Assembly (NCBI GenBank): GCA_963843565.1
Contig: CAWJKY010000003.1
Location: forward strand, 2,232,001 to 2,296,000
Direction of reading: 5' to 3'
Length of the DNA stretch: 64,000 nt
Origin: DASZQY01 sp963843565
GTDB lineage: Bacteria; Pseudomonadota; Alphaproteobacteria; Rhizobiales; Kaistiaceae
Shown here: piece after piece, positions 1 through 8,267 of the stretch
Layout: every line of letters begins with the position of its first letter
How positions within the stretch are numbered: position 1 is the first letter of the stretch
The notes under the pieces: generated by a model
Told to the model about the DNA's origin: nothing
The model's database searches: none
What the model saw: only the letters and a program-made list of their open reading frames with translations
Made by a program: the position numbers and the translations under genes

Positions 1-266
1 GCGTTTCGCTGTTCTCGTCGCCACTGAAATCCCCCGTGCGCCTCAACCGCAAGCGAAAGAAACCACAACCGCGCAATCGACGAAAGCACAGATTTTAGCC
101 GTGCTCTGGCGCGCTCCAGGGTCGCGGCTTCCGCGTTGATCGGCGCCGAAAGCCGGCGCGCGCGTTCAGGCCCGGCGCCGCCTGGCCTTGCCAGGCAGCC
201 CCAGAGCGGCGACGAGGCCGAGTCCGGTGAAGACGAGCGGGCGACACCCCGGCCCTGGTGTGAGTA

Positions 267-521
267 ATGCCAGTGGACAACGAACGACGCGACCTACTGA
301 CCGCGATCATCACAAGCAGCGAGGAGGTCGTGCACCTGGCGCGGCGCCTTGGCGAGGACTTCCTGGCCTACGTCGCGGAACAGCCACTCCACGAAGCGCG
401 GTCTATGCTGATGTCCGAGGGCGGTGTGCCGCCAACTCCCAAGCCGCCTTCCGCAGAACAATCCGATGATCGGGTCGTGCCGCTACGCAGGCCCAATACG
501 CCGACCAAGCCACGGACATGA
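267..521 (+). CDS. Small hypothetical protein (84 aa)
   Basis: Short reading frame beginning MPVDNERRDLLTAI and ending in a Pro/Arg/Asp-rich tail. The N-terminal half looks helical (EEVVHLARRLGEDFLAYV); the C-terminal half is polar and probably disordered. No family is recognised. The main support is that its last 45 codons (387-521) recur, still open in the same frame and ending at the same TGA, at 1370-1504. The ribosome site is weak. The gene could be a chance ORF, but the retained frame of the duplicated part argues that it is or was coding. Confidence 0.4.
   Translation: MPVDNERRDLLTAIITSSEEVVHLARRLGEDFLAYVAEQPLHEARSMLMSEGGVPPTPKPPSAEQSDDRVVPLRRPNTPTKPRT
387..521 (+). repeat. 135-bp duplicated segment, copy A
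   Basis: From CTCCACGA to the TGA stop of the small ORF at 267-521, this stretch matches 1370-1504 over the same 135-bp length, with only scattered substitutions and no net length change. The two copies are direct and flank the SH3-like gene at 693-1331. Confidence 0.8.
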
Positions 522-692
522 AATGGACGCGGCCTAGAACCTTGATGCGCCGCTGCGACGTGGGCGCGGAGGATCATTGTGTCGCCCCGCCAAGGGTGCC
601 GGCAGAGGCCCGCATGTCGTTACTGTCTTGCAGAGAAGGCGGAGGGGCGCGAACATTCAAGTTCATTTCGGGACTGATCTGGGAATCCCAGC

Positions 693-1331
693 ATGCATCG
701 TTGGACGCCTGTCATCGCCTCGGCGCTGTTCAGTCTTGGCGCCACCGACACCACGGCTTCTGCGGCGCCGGTCGAACGTGGCGTGGCGGCAGAGTGCGAC
801 GTTAACGGCTTCTTGAAACAGACCAATCAGAGCGGCGCCGATCTACGCAGCGCCCCGCTGCCCGGCGCCGAGGTCATCGGGCGTCTGCCATCACCGGCGC
901 CGCTGGAGCCCGGCTCTACGGACCCGATCGTCGGCGCGGAATTCCATATCCTTGGGGCCAAGAACGGATGGCTACTGATCGAGAATGCCGAGGTGCAATC
1001 CGGCGACACCGTCAAAACGGTGTTCAACGGGCCGGGCTGGATTTCCGGCAGTCTCGTGGCCTTCATCATCGGCAGCATGGAACTGCGAGCCGGCCCAAGC
1101 TACGACGACAGGGTCACTGCCAACCTGACGGGCGATCTGAAGGATGGCAGCGCCTACGGACCGGACAGCTTCGAGGTGCTGACTGTCGACGGCTGCAAGG
1201 GTCATTTCGCTGAGGTCACGATCCAATTGTGGCCGGGGCTCGGCGTCAAAGACAAGCCGCTGCACGGCTGGGCCAATGCCGTTTGCAGCAATCAGCTCAC
1301 CACCTGCGATTCCAGCCGCGCTTTGCCTTAG
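693..1331 (+). CDS. Secreted SH3-like domain protein
   Basis: 212-aa protein with an N-terminal signal sequence (MHRWTPVIASALFSLGA...TASA, likely cleaved near residue 25). Two bacterial-SH3-like stretches follow: residues about 45-110 (LRSAPLPGAEVIGRLPSP, then GWLLIENAEV and GPGWISGSLV) and about 120-165 (MELRAGPSYDDRVTANL). This 'ADLR-APLPGAEVIGRL...GWLLIE...GWISG' pattern is typical of periplasmic SH3 repeats that bind peptidoglycan or partner proteins. Cysteines near the middle and C-terminus (VDGCKGHF, AVCSNQLTTCDS) could form disulfides, which fits export. It stands alone and is flanked by the 135-bp duplication. The exact role is unknown. Confidence 0.7.
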   Translation: MHRWTPVIASALFSLGATDTTASAAPVERGVAAECDVNGFLKQTNQSGADLRSAPLPGAEVIGRLPSPAPLEPGSTDPIVGAEFHILGAKNGWLLIENAEVQSGDTVKTVFNGPGWISGSLVAFIIGSMELRAGPSYDDRVTANLTGDLKDGSAYGPDSFEVLTVDGCKGHFAEVTIQLWPGLGVKDKPLHGWANAVCSNQLTTCDSSRALP

Positions 1332-1369
1332 GCTTCATCAGTGTGAGGTCGTCCGGTGCCGAGCGGGAG

Positions 1370-1504
1370 CTCCACGAGGCTCGGTCTATGCTGATGTCCG
1401 AGGGCGGTGAGCTGCCAACTCCCAAGCCGCCTTCCGAAGAACGATCCGATGATCGGGTCGTGCTGCTACACAAGCCCAATACGTCGACCAAGCCACCGAC
1501 ATGA
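1370..1504 (+). pseudogene. 135-bp duplicated segment, copy B (5'-truncated gene remnant)
   Basis: Copy of the 3' part of the small ORF at 267-521, lacking its first 40 codons. It preserves the reading frame (HEARSMLMSEGG...TPKPPS...RSDDRVV) and the terminal TGA. The upstream extension back to 1229 is only the opposite-frame shadow of the SH3-like gene. It is best read as the decayed remnant of a tandem duplication that now brackets 522-1369. Confidence 0.6.
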
Positions 1505-1518
1505 GGTGATCGGGCGCC

Positions 1519-2994
1519 CTACGGCGACGGCTTCAGATCCGTCAAATCCCGGCCGACTGCGGCAGCGTTGTAAACGCAGCCGAGCCCAATACCGAAGCGC
1601 GAGTCAATCGATGCCGAATCTGCCGTTGTGGGCACCAAGCGGCGCAGTGCCTTTGCCTCTTCGCGATCAGGGTAGCGATAGACATATATGTGGAACCAAC
1701 TCGCATCGTGTATTTCGTCAGGCCATTTGGCAAAATCGAAAATCTGAAAGCCATTGTAGGTGGAGTTGTGCCGCTGGCGAGCCCACCGGTCCAGAACGTC
1801 AGGATCTTTTACGGCGGCGAGGAACAGGGCCACCGCCTTGTGCAGTCTCTCTTCGACCCGATTCGAAATTGGAATCCCGGCCGCCCGGATCAGCTCCATG
1901 GCTATTACCGCGTCGCCTATGCCAGCGAAATGGTACCATAGAGCCCTATCGCCCCGCGTGGTGGATTGCTGGATCGAACCGTCCGCTGAGAAGACGACTC
2001 GATCAAGCGCGGCTTCGACCCGTAGGAGCTTTGCTCGGGCGGCAGACGGATTCCCATTTATGTAGTCGTTCACAACGGCGGCCAAATACACGCGTCCGAT
2101 CTCAAAAATCTGGTCGGGTCCACCCGGGCTCGGTGCCTGCAGGCGCCTGCCGAGTTCTGCCAGCCAGGCCCTGATTATCTGGTGCTGTTGCTGGCGCTCC
2201 TCAGGTTCGAAGTCCGCCAGGGCGATATAGTAGGCGCGGATGAGACCGGCGGCGCGGTCCATCGTGTACTCCCAGTCCTTTATGGGCGACAGATCGCTGC
2301 CGTCAGGTACGGTCCACTGTGTGCACAGGTTCTTCTTGAAGGAGCCGTCCGGCCGGAGGCAGTTGACCGAATCCAGGAGCGCGTGCTGGCTTGCCCATTT
2401 TTCCAATATGTCGAGAAGCTGGCCCTTGACCCGCGCATCACCGGCGACAAACGCCTCAGCCGCCACCCCTGCGAATCGGAATCCGAACTGGTCAAGTTCG
2501 ACCGCACCTGGAATATGATCTTCATCCCCGTACTGTCGTGAGGAAAACCCCTCGATCTTCCGCACAGGTTCAATTTTGCGGAGTTCGGCAACCGTTGCCC
2601 AAGTGTGGCACGACGTGGCACTCAGAGACGGATCAACTCGCGAGAAATTCAACAGCACGTCCTTGGGCAGCAATTGCGCAGCAAACGTCTTGAGTATCGC
2701 CGCTCTGGGGGTCGCGCCGAAGGCTTGGACTCCGTCGCACCACTGCTGCGCCGTTTCGTCGGCAAGATCGGGCAGCGTCAGCCCCGCATCGTGTGCGAAC
2801 GCCTTGGCCGCGCCCACTGATTGCCGGCCGAGCGCGCCGTCTGCAGGTCCGGGCTGGTAGCCCAGTTGGGCAAGTTGGGTCTGCACGCACAGCCCAGCGT
2901 CCGAAGCGATCGCAGGCGTCATGGCAGCGAGGGCCGCAAACGCAACGATCGCTCTGCGCAAGTGTGCCGGCCCGTTCCAGCCCAGAATGGCCAT
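1519..2994 (-). CDS. Secreted alginate-lyase-like protein with N-terminal PG-binding-like domain
   Basis: 491 aa from an ATG at 2994 preceded by AGGGAG; a longer upstream open frame to 3459 lacks protein-like character. A signal peptide (MAILGWNGPAHLRRAIVAFAALAAMTPAIAS, quoted in parts: MAILGWNGP, AIVAFAALAAMTPAIAS) is followed at about 30-75 by a peptidoglycan-binding-1-like helix set (CVQTQLAQLGYQPGPADGAL). The long alpha-helical remainder resembles the alginate lyase (PF05426-type) alpha/alpha barrel, with conserved-looking stretches KDWEYTMDRAAGLIRAYY and HNSTYNGFQIFDFAKW. Predicted location is the periplasm or outside the cell. No polysaccharide cluster is adjacent. The substrate is unproven, and a general polysaccharide lyase is possible. 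Confidence 0.55.
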   Translation of the reverse strand: MAILGWNGPAHLRRAIVAFAALAAMTPAIASDAGLCVQTQLAQLGYQPGPADGALGRQSVGAAKAFAHDAGLTLPDLADETAQQWCDGVQAFGATPRAAILKTFAAQLLPKDVLLNFSRVDPSLSATSCHTWATVAELRKIEPVRKIEGFSSRQYGDEDHIPGAVELDQFGFRFAGVAAEAFVAGDARVKGQLLDILEKWASQHALLDSVNCLRPDGSFKKNLCTQWTVPDGSDLSPIKDWEYTMDRAAGLIRAYYIALADFEPEERQQQHQIIRAWLAELGRRLQAPSPGGPDQIFEIGRVYLAAVVNDYINGNPSAARAKLLRVEAALDRVVFSADGSIQQSTTRGDRALWYHFAGIGDAVIAMELIRAAGIPISNRVEERLHKAVALFLAAVKDPDVLDRWARQRHNSTYNGFQIFDFAKWPDEIHDASWFHIYVYRYPDREEAKALRRLVPTTADSASIDSRFGIGLGCVYNAAAVGRDLTDLKPSP

Positions 2995-4153
2995 CGAGAA
3001 CTCCCTGGTTAAGTTCAACCTCAAGCCCACATTCCAAGAAGTAACTCGGACCACGTTCCTCGGTCTTCTCGCCATGCCAGTGGGTTTGCAGGTCTTGCTC
3101 ATGATCGTGCGATGGCCGGGCTCACTGCGGTATTGGTTGAACCGGGTCTCATAGGAATCGTCGCCGGTTGGCAGGCCAAGGTGGTGAGGAAGCGCCCAAG
3201 GCGCTCCGCCGGCCGCGCCCCGATCCAAAGCATGTCGCCCATCCCCCCGGGAAGAACTGCCCGAGCGCGAGCATACCCTAGTTCCACAACCGGGGTAACC
3301 TGCGAAACCTGCCCCGGAGCGACTCTGCGCAAACTTGATCGACGCACCGGGCCGATCAACAAACGTCTCTGACGTAGACGCTGGCAGCCGCATGGCCTTG
3401 TAGAGGCCCATTCCTCGATTGCATACTGCAGGTCTTCGTGCGGGCGACTCATGCCACAAGATTGAACTAGGAATACATTCCGGGCAAGGAGCGGGCTATG
3501 GACGACGCCATGAAAGTAGAGGCGGTGAAGGGCATCGTCTCACCCCCGTTCGCGGCCCAGCGGGCGCTGGTAGCGCACGCGACCTCAACGTGCAGACAGA
3601 TGGCACCCCAAATCAGCCCACCAGCCCGGAGAAAGGCCCGTCCACACATCCTCGCGCGGCCAGCGTCGTGAAACGGCCGGTTGCTCTCAGGACGTCGCTG
3701 GGCGTCGAGCGCACCTGCAGCCCCGGAACAGGTGACAATGACCTGTTGAGGCCCGTTCGTCGCGCGGCACGCTAGTTTTCCACCGGCGATTGATCAGAAT
3801 GTCTCGACTGACAACCGCTGGCGATCCAAACAGAGTGGCCCGGTTGTGGTCGTCAACGACGGGCAGTGGCGTACCGTGCGACGACGCGTAGAAGTCAGCC
3901 ATCAGGGCATCGGGTTTGCGCCGTTCTTTTGCGGGCGAATCCCCAAGGACCCCTGAGGTTTTGTTGAGTGGGAGGCGTCGGCGCGGCGTTAGCCTACCGA
4001 CGCTTCTTCACCCGGCATTTGTGTCTCGAGAAATGACGGATCTCGATAGGAACATCGTGGCCCGCCGAGGCCTTTGCCGGGTGCTTCGGTCAAGACGGGA
4101 CCATAAGTCGGGGCGGCAGGACGCCGCGCTTCAGAACCTGCCGCTAAAGCGTC
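2995..4153. other. 1.16-kb stretch without a convincing gene
   Basis: Only short overlapping ORFs on both strands, none with a ribosome site and recognisable protein signature together. A 71-codon minus-strand ORF (3687-3902) has a protein-like start (MADFYASSHGTPLPVVDDHNR) but decays into low-complexity Arg-rich sequence and is not claimed as a gene. The stretch lies upstream of the lyase-like gene and left of the phage-derived element, and may hold decayed element DNA. Confidence 0.5.
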
Positions 4154-4375
4154 ATGAGGATTGGGACTCCACTTGAGAATTGGCGCGCCGCAGAGAAGAG
4201 CCTCTCTGCGATCGAAGCGCGCATTGACGAGCTTCGCCGGCGCGAAGTTTTGTCAGCTGAGGAGGCTTGCACGCTCGCCGCGCTCGGCCGAGCGCGAGAG
4301 GCGGCACTCAGTCTTGCCGACAAATGTTGGACGCTCTACCTCGCAGACACAAAGCAGCAATTCGATGGCAGCTGA
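4154..4375 (+). CDS. Small helical hypothetical protein (73 aa)
   Basis: Starts ATG at 4154 and encodes an almost continuous amphipathic helix (residues 10-60: RAAEKSLSAIEARIDELRRR, then a second helix ALGRAREAALSLADKCW), probably a helical hairpin. No family is recognised. Its last 40 bp overlap the end of the convergent HTH gene (4336-4800). Base use is lower in GC at third positions than the housekeeping genes, as for the rest of the element. It may be the left-most gene of the element. Confidence 0.45.
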   Translation: MRIGTPLENWRAAEKSLSAIEARIDELRRREVLSAEEACTLAALGRAREAALSLADKCWTLYLADTKQQFDGS

Positions 4376-4800
4376 GGGCTACTTGGCTTCGCGCAAGTGG
4401 AGACCGCCAAACCTCGCTTGAGTGCTGAAGCGTCGGCGATGCTCGCACTGACCGTCCCCGCGATCCGCCCCAGTTCGGCATCGCTCAGGGTCGTCATGTC
4501 GTAAACCCCGACGGTGTGGTCCTGCGGCGTCTCACGCCAGCCGCCTCTGGTTTTGAGCCAGAAGATGGCCGCGGTCACCGATTGCGACCCGTCGGTCGTG
4601 GCTTTGCGGAACAGGCTCTCTGCGACCTTCGCTGTCGCTTTGACCTGTCCGGTGTCGAGTTCGTCGCGGTAATGCTTGCGGAGCGTCTTGGGATCGATGG
4701 CGAGCACACGGGAGATCGCGTGTTCCGGCACACCGTAGCCCGCCATTGCTTCGACCTGGCGCCTCAGGAACGGGTCCGGCTTATGTGCTCTGCGACCCAA
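4336..4800 (-). CDS. Phage-type HTH protein, paralogue 1
   Basis: 154 aa from a TTG at 4800, four bases after the stop of the upstream paralogue. An N-terminal HTH of the type found beside phage terminases is visible: KPDPFLRRQVEAMAGYGVPE, then AISRVLAIDPKTLRKHYR as the helix-turn-helix, then VAESLFRKATTDGSQSV and AAIFWLKTRGGWRE. The first ~90 residues match the next gene closely. The C-terminal 60 residues differ and end in a Cys/Ser/Pro tail antisense to the small ORF at 4154-4375, which may be read-through into foreign sequence at an element edge. In complete prophages this gene type precedes the terminase large subunit, which is absent here. Confidence 0.65.
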   Translation of the reverse strand: MGRRAHKPDPFLRRQVEAMAGYGVPEHAISRVLAIDPKTLRKHYRDELDTGQVKATAKVAESLFRKATTDGSQSVTAAIFWLKTRGGWRETPQDHTVGVYDMTTLSDAELGRIAGTVSASIADASALKRGLAVSTCAKPSSPQLPSNCCFVSAR

Positions 4801-4804
4801 GGGT

Positions 4805-5155
4805 TCAATCCGGCAACTGATCGGGCGTTCCGGCGACCAACCTGATCTCGACCGGGGGCTTGTGGGTCACCTCGTGGAGGTTCATCTCCTTCCAGCCCGC
4901 CCGGGTCTTCAGCCAGAAGATTGCCGCAGTCACAGACTGGGAGCCGTCGCCAAGGGCCTTCTGATAGAGGCTTTCCGCAACCCGGCTGTTGGCCTTGATG
5001 TGCCCCTTGTCCAGTTCCTTGCGGTAGTGACGCCTCAGAGTCTTCGGGTCGATCTCTAGGACGCACGCGATATCTGCTTCTGGGACGCCGTAGCCAGCCA
5101 TGGCCTCCACCTGCTTGCGTTGGCCGGGCTCAGGATTGTGCGCGCGGCGGCTCAT
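4805..5155 (-). CDS. Phage-type HTH protein, paralogue 2
   Basis: 116 aa from ATG 5155; the stop of the upstream Cys-rich gene and this start form TGAGATG, so translation is coupled. It has the same architecture as the downstream paralogue: PGQRKQVEAMAGYGVPEADI, CVLEIDPKTLRRHYRKELDK (HTH), then ESLYQKALGDGSQSV and AAIFWLKTRAGWKE. It ends in a short acidic tail (VEIRLVAGTPDQLPD). Likely a DNA-binding regulator or small-terminase-like protein of the phage-derived element; no direct functional evidence. Confidence 0.7.
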   Translation of the reverse strand: MSRRAHNPEPGQRKQVEAMAGYGVPEADIACVLEIDPKTLRRHYRKELDKGHIKANSRVAESLYQKALGDGSQSVTAAIFWLKTRAGWKEMNLHEVTHKPPVEIRLVAGTPDQLPD

Positions 5156-5156
5156 C

Positions 5157-5462
5157 TCACGCCTCTTCGGGCACGGTTGACCGCATGGCGCCAAGAACCT
5201 CTCGTGCAGGCGGCGGATTTTGCCCGACCGGCTGCGGGAGCCTACTGGTGGGCTGCATAGGGCTTCCTGACCCAGAAGCCGGCGCCTGCACGGGCGGATT
5301 TGCGAACCCACGGGTTCGGCTTGGCCGGGGGTCCCTCCCCATGCGGTACGGCCACAAGGCACACGTCTTCACGGGGCATTTGCGAACCTCACCCGGCTGG
5401 TAGCACGAGCAATCGAGGCACTTGGCCCGCATCGCCTGGAGGACCGCGGCCTTGGTCGTCAC
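5157..5462 (-). CDS. Cys-rich phage protein
   Basis: 101 aa. The N-terminal 45 residues carry a compact Cys cluster (CLDCSCYQPGEVRKCPVKTC, then LWPYRMGRDP) that could bind zinc or a metal cluster; the rest is Pro/Gly-rich and low complexity. The start codon overlaps the stop of the ParB-methyltransferase gene upstream by 4 bp, and its stop nearly touches the next start, so it is part of the leftward operon. Similar small Cys-cluster proteins occur in alphaproteobacterial prophages next to ParB-methyltransferase genes. Function unknown. Confidence 0.7.
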   Translation of the reverse strand: MTTKAAVLQAMRAKCLDCSCYQPGEVRKCPVKTCALWPYRMGRDPRPSRTRGFANPPVQAPASGSGSPMQPTSRLPQPVGQNPPPAREVLGAMRSTVPEEA

Positions 5463-6847
5463 AAGGCGCCTCCCGCCTCCACCGCCGAAGGGGCGAGACC
5501 GTCGAGGTCCTCTGAGGCGGGATCGGTGTCGAATGACGCCTCCTCGGGTGCCGTCGGCAACGTGCCGCCGTCGCCGGCAGTGCGATCCCGATCGGACGTG
5601 GCAAACGAGGCCCCGCGTTCGGCGGCAATGGCGTCGAAGGTCCGTCCGTCGCCATCAAGGCGAGTCGGCTCTCCTGTGAACGCCTGCCAGCGCTTCACGG
5701 CCACATCGACATAGAGCGGGTTCAGCTCAATGGCATGGCAGGACCTGCCCGTCATCTCGGCTGCGATGATGGTGGTCCCCGATCCAGAGAACGGCTCGTA
5801 CACCGCCTGACCGGGCGAGGAGTTGTTCTCGATCGGCCGCTTCATGCACTCGACGGGCTTCTGGGTGCCGTGGCCACTCTCGGACTTGCGGTGCGGGATC
5901 TGCCAGACAGTGCTCTGGCTGCGGCCGCCCTCCCAATGCCCCTTCTTTCCCTTTCGGACAGCGTATTCGGCGACCTCGTGCTGCCAGTGATAGTCACCTC
6001 TACCGATGATCAGTCGGGTCTTGTCCCAGACGATCTGGGCCCGCACCACGAACCCGGCCGCGTCCAGGCTTTCCAGAACCGGCCGCGACTGGAGGGCGGC
6101 ATGCCAAACGTAGGCAACGTCTCCGGGGAACAGTGCCCAGGCTTCCCGCCAGTCAGCCCGGTCGTCGTTGAGAACCTTCCCCGTTGCCAGCGATGCAGGA
6201 TCGACGCCCAGACGCTCCCTCCAGGCCGGGTCGTAGCTCACGCCATAGGGAGGATCGGTGACCATCAGATGCGGCGCGACACCCGCCAAGCAGGCCGCGA
6301 CATCCTCCGGATTGGTGCTGTCCCCGCAGACCAGCCGGTGCCCGCCAAGAAGCCAGACATCCCCTGCCCGGCTGACAGGTACTTCCTGAACCTCCGGCAC
6401 ATCGTCCGGATCGGTGAGGCCCGGGTTGCCGGTGTTGAACAGCTCAGCCAGTTCGTCTTCACCGAAGCCGGTCATCGACAGGTCGAACCCGAGCGATGCC
6501 AGGTCCCCAAGTTCGAGGCCGAGCAGCTCCCGGTCCCAGCCGGCGTTCAAAGCCAGTTTGTTGTCGGCGACGATGTAGGCGCGCTTCTGCACCTCGCTCA
6601 TGCCGGCCAACTCGATCACCGGCACCGTCGCCATCCCGAGCTTGCGCGCGGCCAGCAGCCGCCCGTGACCGGCGATGATGCCGTTGTCGCCATCAACCAG
6701 GATCGGATTCGTGAATCCAAACTCGCGGATCGATGCGGCGATCTGAGCAACCTGCTCGTCGGAATGCGTGCGGGCGTTCTTCGCGTACGGGGTCAGCGCC
6801 ACGAGCAGACGGTATTCAACTGCAAGGGTGCGATCTGGTGCGGGCAT
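5459..6847 (-). CDS. ParB/Srx-domain DNA methyltransferase (N6-adenine or N4-cytosine type)
   Basis: 462 aa. Residues 10-110 form a ParB/Sulfiredoxin-like nuclease fold (NARTHSDEQVAQIAASIREF, GIIAGHGRLLAARKLG, AYIVADNKLALNAGW). Residues 160-400 are a beta-class DNA methyltransferase: catalytic motif IV DPPY (VTDPPYGVSYDP) comes before the SAM-binding motif (YEPFSGSGTTIIAAE), with the downstream HGTQKPVE signature also present. The last 60 residues are an acidic, low-complexity tail. No restriction endonuclease is adjacent, so it is an orphan methylase. It probably protects element DNA from host restriction or marks it. It heads the 6847-4336 part of the operon. Confidence 0.9.
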   Translation of the reverse strand: MPAPDRTLAVEYRLLVALTPYAKNARTHSDEQVAQIAASIREFGFTNPILVDGDNGIIAGHGRLLAARKLGMATVPVIELAGMSEVQKRAYIVADNKLALNAGWDRELLGLELGDLASLGFDLSMTGFGEDELAELFNTGNPGLTDPDDVPEVQEVPVSRAGDVWLLGGHRLVCGDSTNPEDVAACLAGVAPHLMVTDPPYGVSYDPAWRERLGVDPASLATGKVLNDDRADWREAWALFPGDVAYVWHAALQSRPVLESLDAAGFVVRAQIVWDKTRLIIGRGDYHWQHEVAEYAVRKGKKGHWEGGRSQSTVWQIPHRKSESGHGTQKPVECMKRPIENNSSPGQAVYEPFSGSGTTIIAAEMTGRSCHAIELNPLYVDVAVKRWQAFTGEPTRLDGDGRTFDAIAAERGASFATSDRDRTAGDGGTLPTAPEEASFDTDPASEDLDGLAPSAVEAGGAL

Positions 6848-7232
6848 TTACCCGTCGGCCTCGATCCGAAAAGTCGATGTGCCGACAAGGAAATAGTCGA
6901 CGGAGCCGTGCAGGTGGCCAACAAAGATGTCTCATTTTCCGAATTGGTCGCGCCGAGTCCCGCACTCCCTTGTCCACAGGCGCCATGTGCGGGTCGTGTC
7001 TTCCCGATTACCGATCCTTGGTCGCCCTGCGCATCTGAAGTAACAAGGGAGGGGCGTTTTCTTATGAGACGGCGCGCCCAAAGCTCCGATCTTGGACAGC
7101 CTGGAATCATACTTCCTGAATCGGGGTCAAAGCGGACATGGCCACGCCGCCCAGTTCCTTCGCATTCTGACCCAAAGCAGACATTCGGGGCGCGTCCACG
7201 CCCTAGATGACGGCGGGCGCTCGCGGGAGGCT
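6848..7232. other. Intergenic gap with degenerate Rhizobiales-type repeat
   Basis: 385 bp between the methyltransferase and the desaturase cargo. At about 7121-7190 two direct occurrences of a short unit lie 45 bp apart, GGTCAAAGCGGACAT and CCCAAAGCAGACAT, sharing CAAAGCRGACAT. This resembles a dispersed intergenic repeat common in Bradyrhizobium-like genomes. The minus-strand ORF spanning it (6793-7308) is judged non-coding. It may mark the edge of the inserted cargo. Confidence 0.45.
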
Positions 7233-8267
7233 TCAGCCGGGTACGGTGGGTTCCATGGAGGAGGCGTATCCCACCCAGCGCCCCTCCGCGTAGTTGAACA
7301 GTTTGCACCGCCGTGTCACCTCAAAGTGCCGCAGCGGCGTCCAGCGCCACTCTGTCATTTGTTCTATATCGAGCCTTTCCTGCATCGCCGTCAGGTTGTA
7401 GAGCGGCACCCCTGGCGCGAAGTGATGTGCGTTGTGCTCCATGATATTGAGCATCAGCTTGCTTACGATCCACGGCAGCTCGACATGCACCGTACCGGTC
7501 ATCCTCCCGTTCTGCTTTTGCCACTCTTCTACCGAGCCGTACCAAGGCACGTCCGGGTGCGTGTGGTGCAAGTAGATCACGAACGACATCAACGCATTCC
7601 AGATTAGGAACGGCACCAACACCGCAAGCAGCACCGACTCCACAGCAGGGCGCCCGAAGGCATAGGCAAGCCCGACCGCAGTCCCGACCTGCACGGCGAG
7701 AAACGCCCAGACCAGCAACGAGTCAGCCACGTATTTCCCCACCGGCCCGCACACCACCGAGCGCCGTAGTAGAAACATCTTCGGCCACCAGATCTCCACC
7801 ATGTAATAGAGCGCAAGCCCAGCGCCATGCCGGTAGGTCCGGTACAGCCACCGCCGCATCGGTCCCGCTCTGCGATAATCCTCCGGGCTCATCGGCTCGA
7901 ACACATAGTCGAAGCCGCGCACATTGTTGTAGCGATGGTGGATACGGTTGTGCCCTAGGTCCCATAGGCCAAAACTGTGGAGCGAGGGCAGCAGCGCAAT
8001 CCGGCCGAGCAACCCGTTGAGCCGCGCCGAGGCGGTGAACGACTGATGGCACGCGTCATGCCCGACGATGAAGGCCATTCCGGTGAACCAGGCACCCAAA
8101 ATGCAAAGCGGCAGCGCCCACGGCCAGCCGAGCGCCACGATGGCCGCGAAGTTGCAGCAATAACCAACGATCGGGATGGCGAAGATCAAGAGCGCTAAAC
8201 CGAGCCGCTTGCGACTCAGCGACAGCCGCTCGATCCTCAGGTCCACATCGTCGCCCGGATCGCTCAT
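7233..8267 (-). CDS. Membrane fatty-acid desaturase family protein
   Basis: 344 aa from ATG 8267, which overlaps the TGA of the upstream methyltransferase (ATGA). It carries the three His boxes of membrane di-iron desaturases/hydroxylases: HDACHQSF (box 1), HNRIHHRYNN (box 2) and HNAHHF (box 3). Pairs of transmembrane helices lie around residues 20-60 and 170-225 (LVWAFLAVQVGTAVGLAY, VLLAVLVPFLIWNALM). It should introduce a double bond or hydroxyl into a lipid acyl chain in the inner membrane. It sits in an operon with a methyltransferase inside the phage-derived element, between genes that would normally adjoin, so it is cargo. Substrate unknown. Confidence 0.85.
   Translation of the reverse strand: MSDPGDDVDLRIERLSLSRKRLGLALLIFAIPIVGYCCNFAAIVALGWPWALPLCILGAWFTGMAFIVGHDACHQSFTASARLNGLLGRIALLPSLHSFGLWDLGHNRIHHRYNNVRGFDYVFEPMSPEDYRRAGPMRRWLYRTYRHGAGLALYYMVEIWWPKMFLLRRSVVCGPVGKYVADSLLVWAFLAVQVGTAVGLAYAFGRPAVESVLLAVLVPFLIWNALMSFVIYLHHTHPDVPWYGSVEEWQKQNGRMTGTVHVELPWIVSKLMLNIMEHNAHHFAPGVPLYNLTAMQERLDIEQMTEWRWTPLRHFEVTRRCKLFNYAEGRWVGYASSMEPTVPG

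Noticed and set aside
1..266. Gene at the left window edge
   Set aside because: Only Arg/Pro-rich frames on both strands; nothing with a domain or ribosome site.
3687..3902. 71-codon minus-strand ORF starting MADFYASSHGTPLPVVDDHNR
   Set aside because: The start looks protein-like but no ribosome site or family is evident and the C-terminal half is Arg/Cys-rich filler; possibly a gene fragment.
5735..7210. 491-codon plus-strand ORF opposite the ParB-methyltransferase
   Set aside because: Shadow of a clearly functional gene; no ribosome site or domain.
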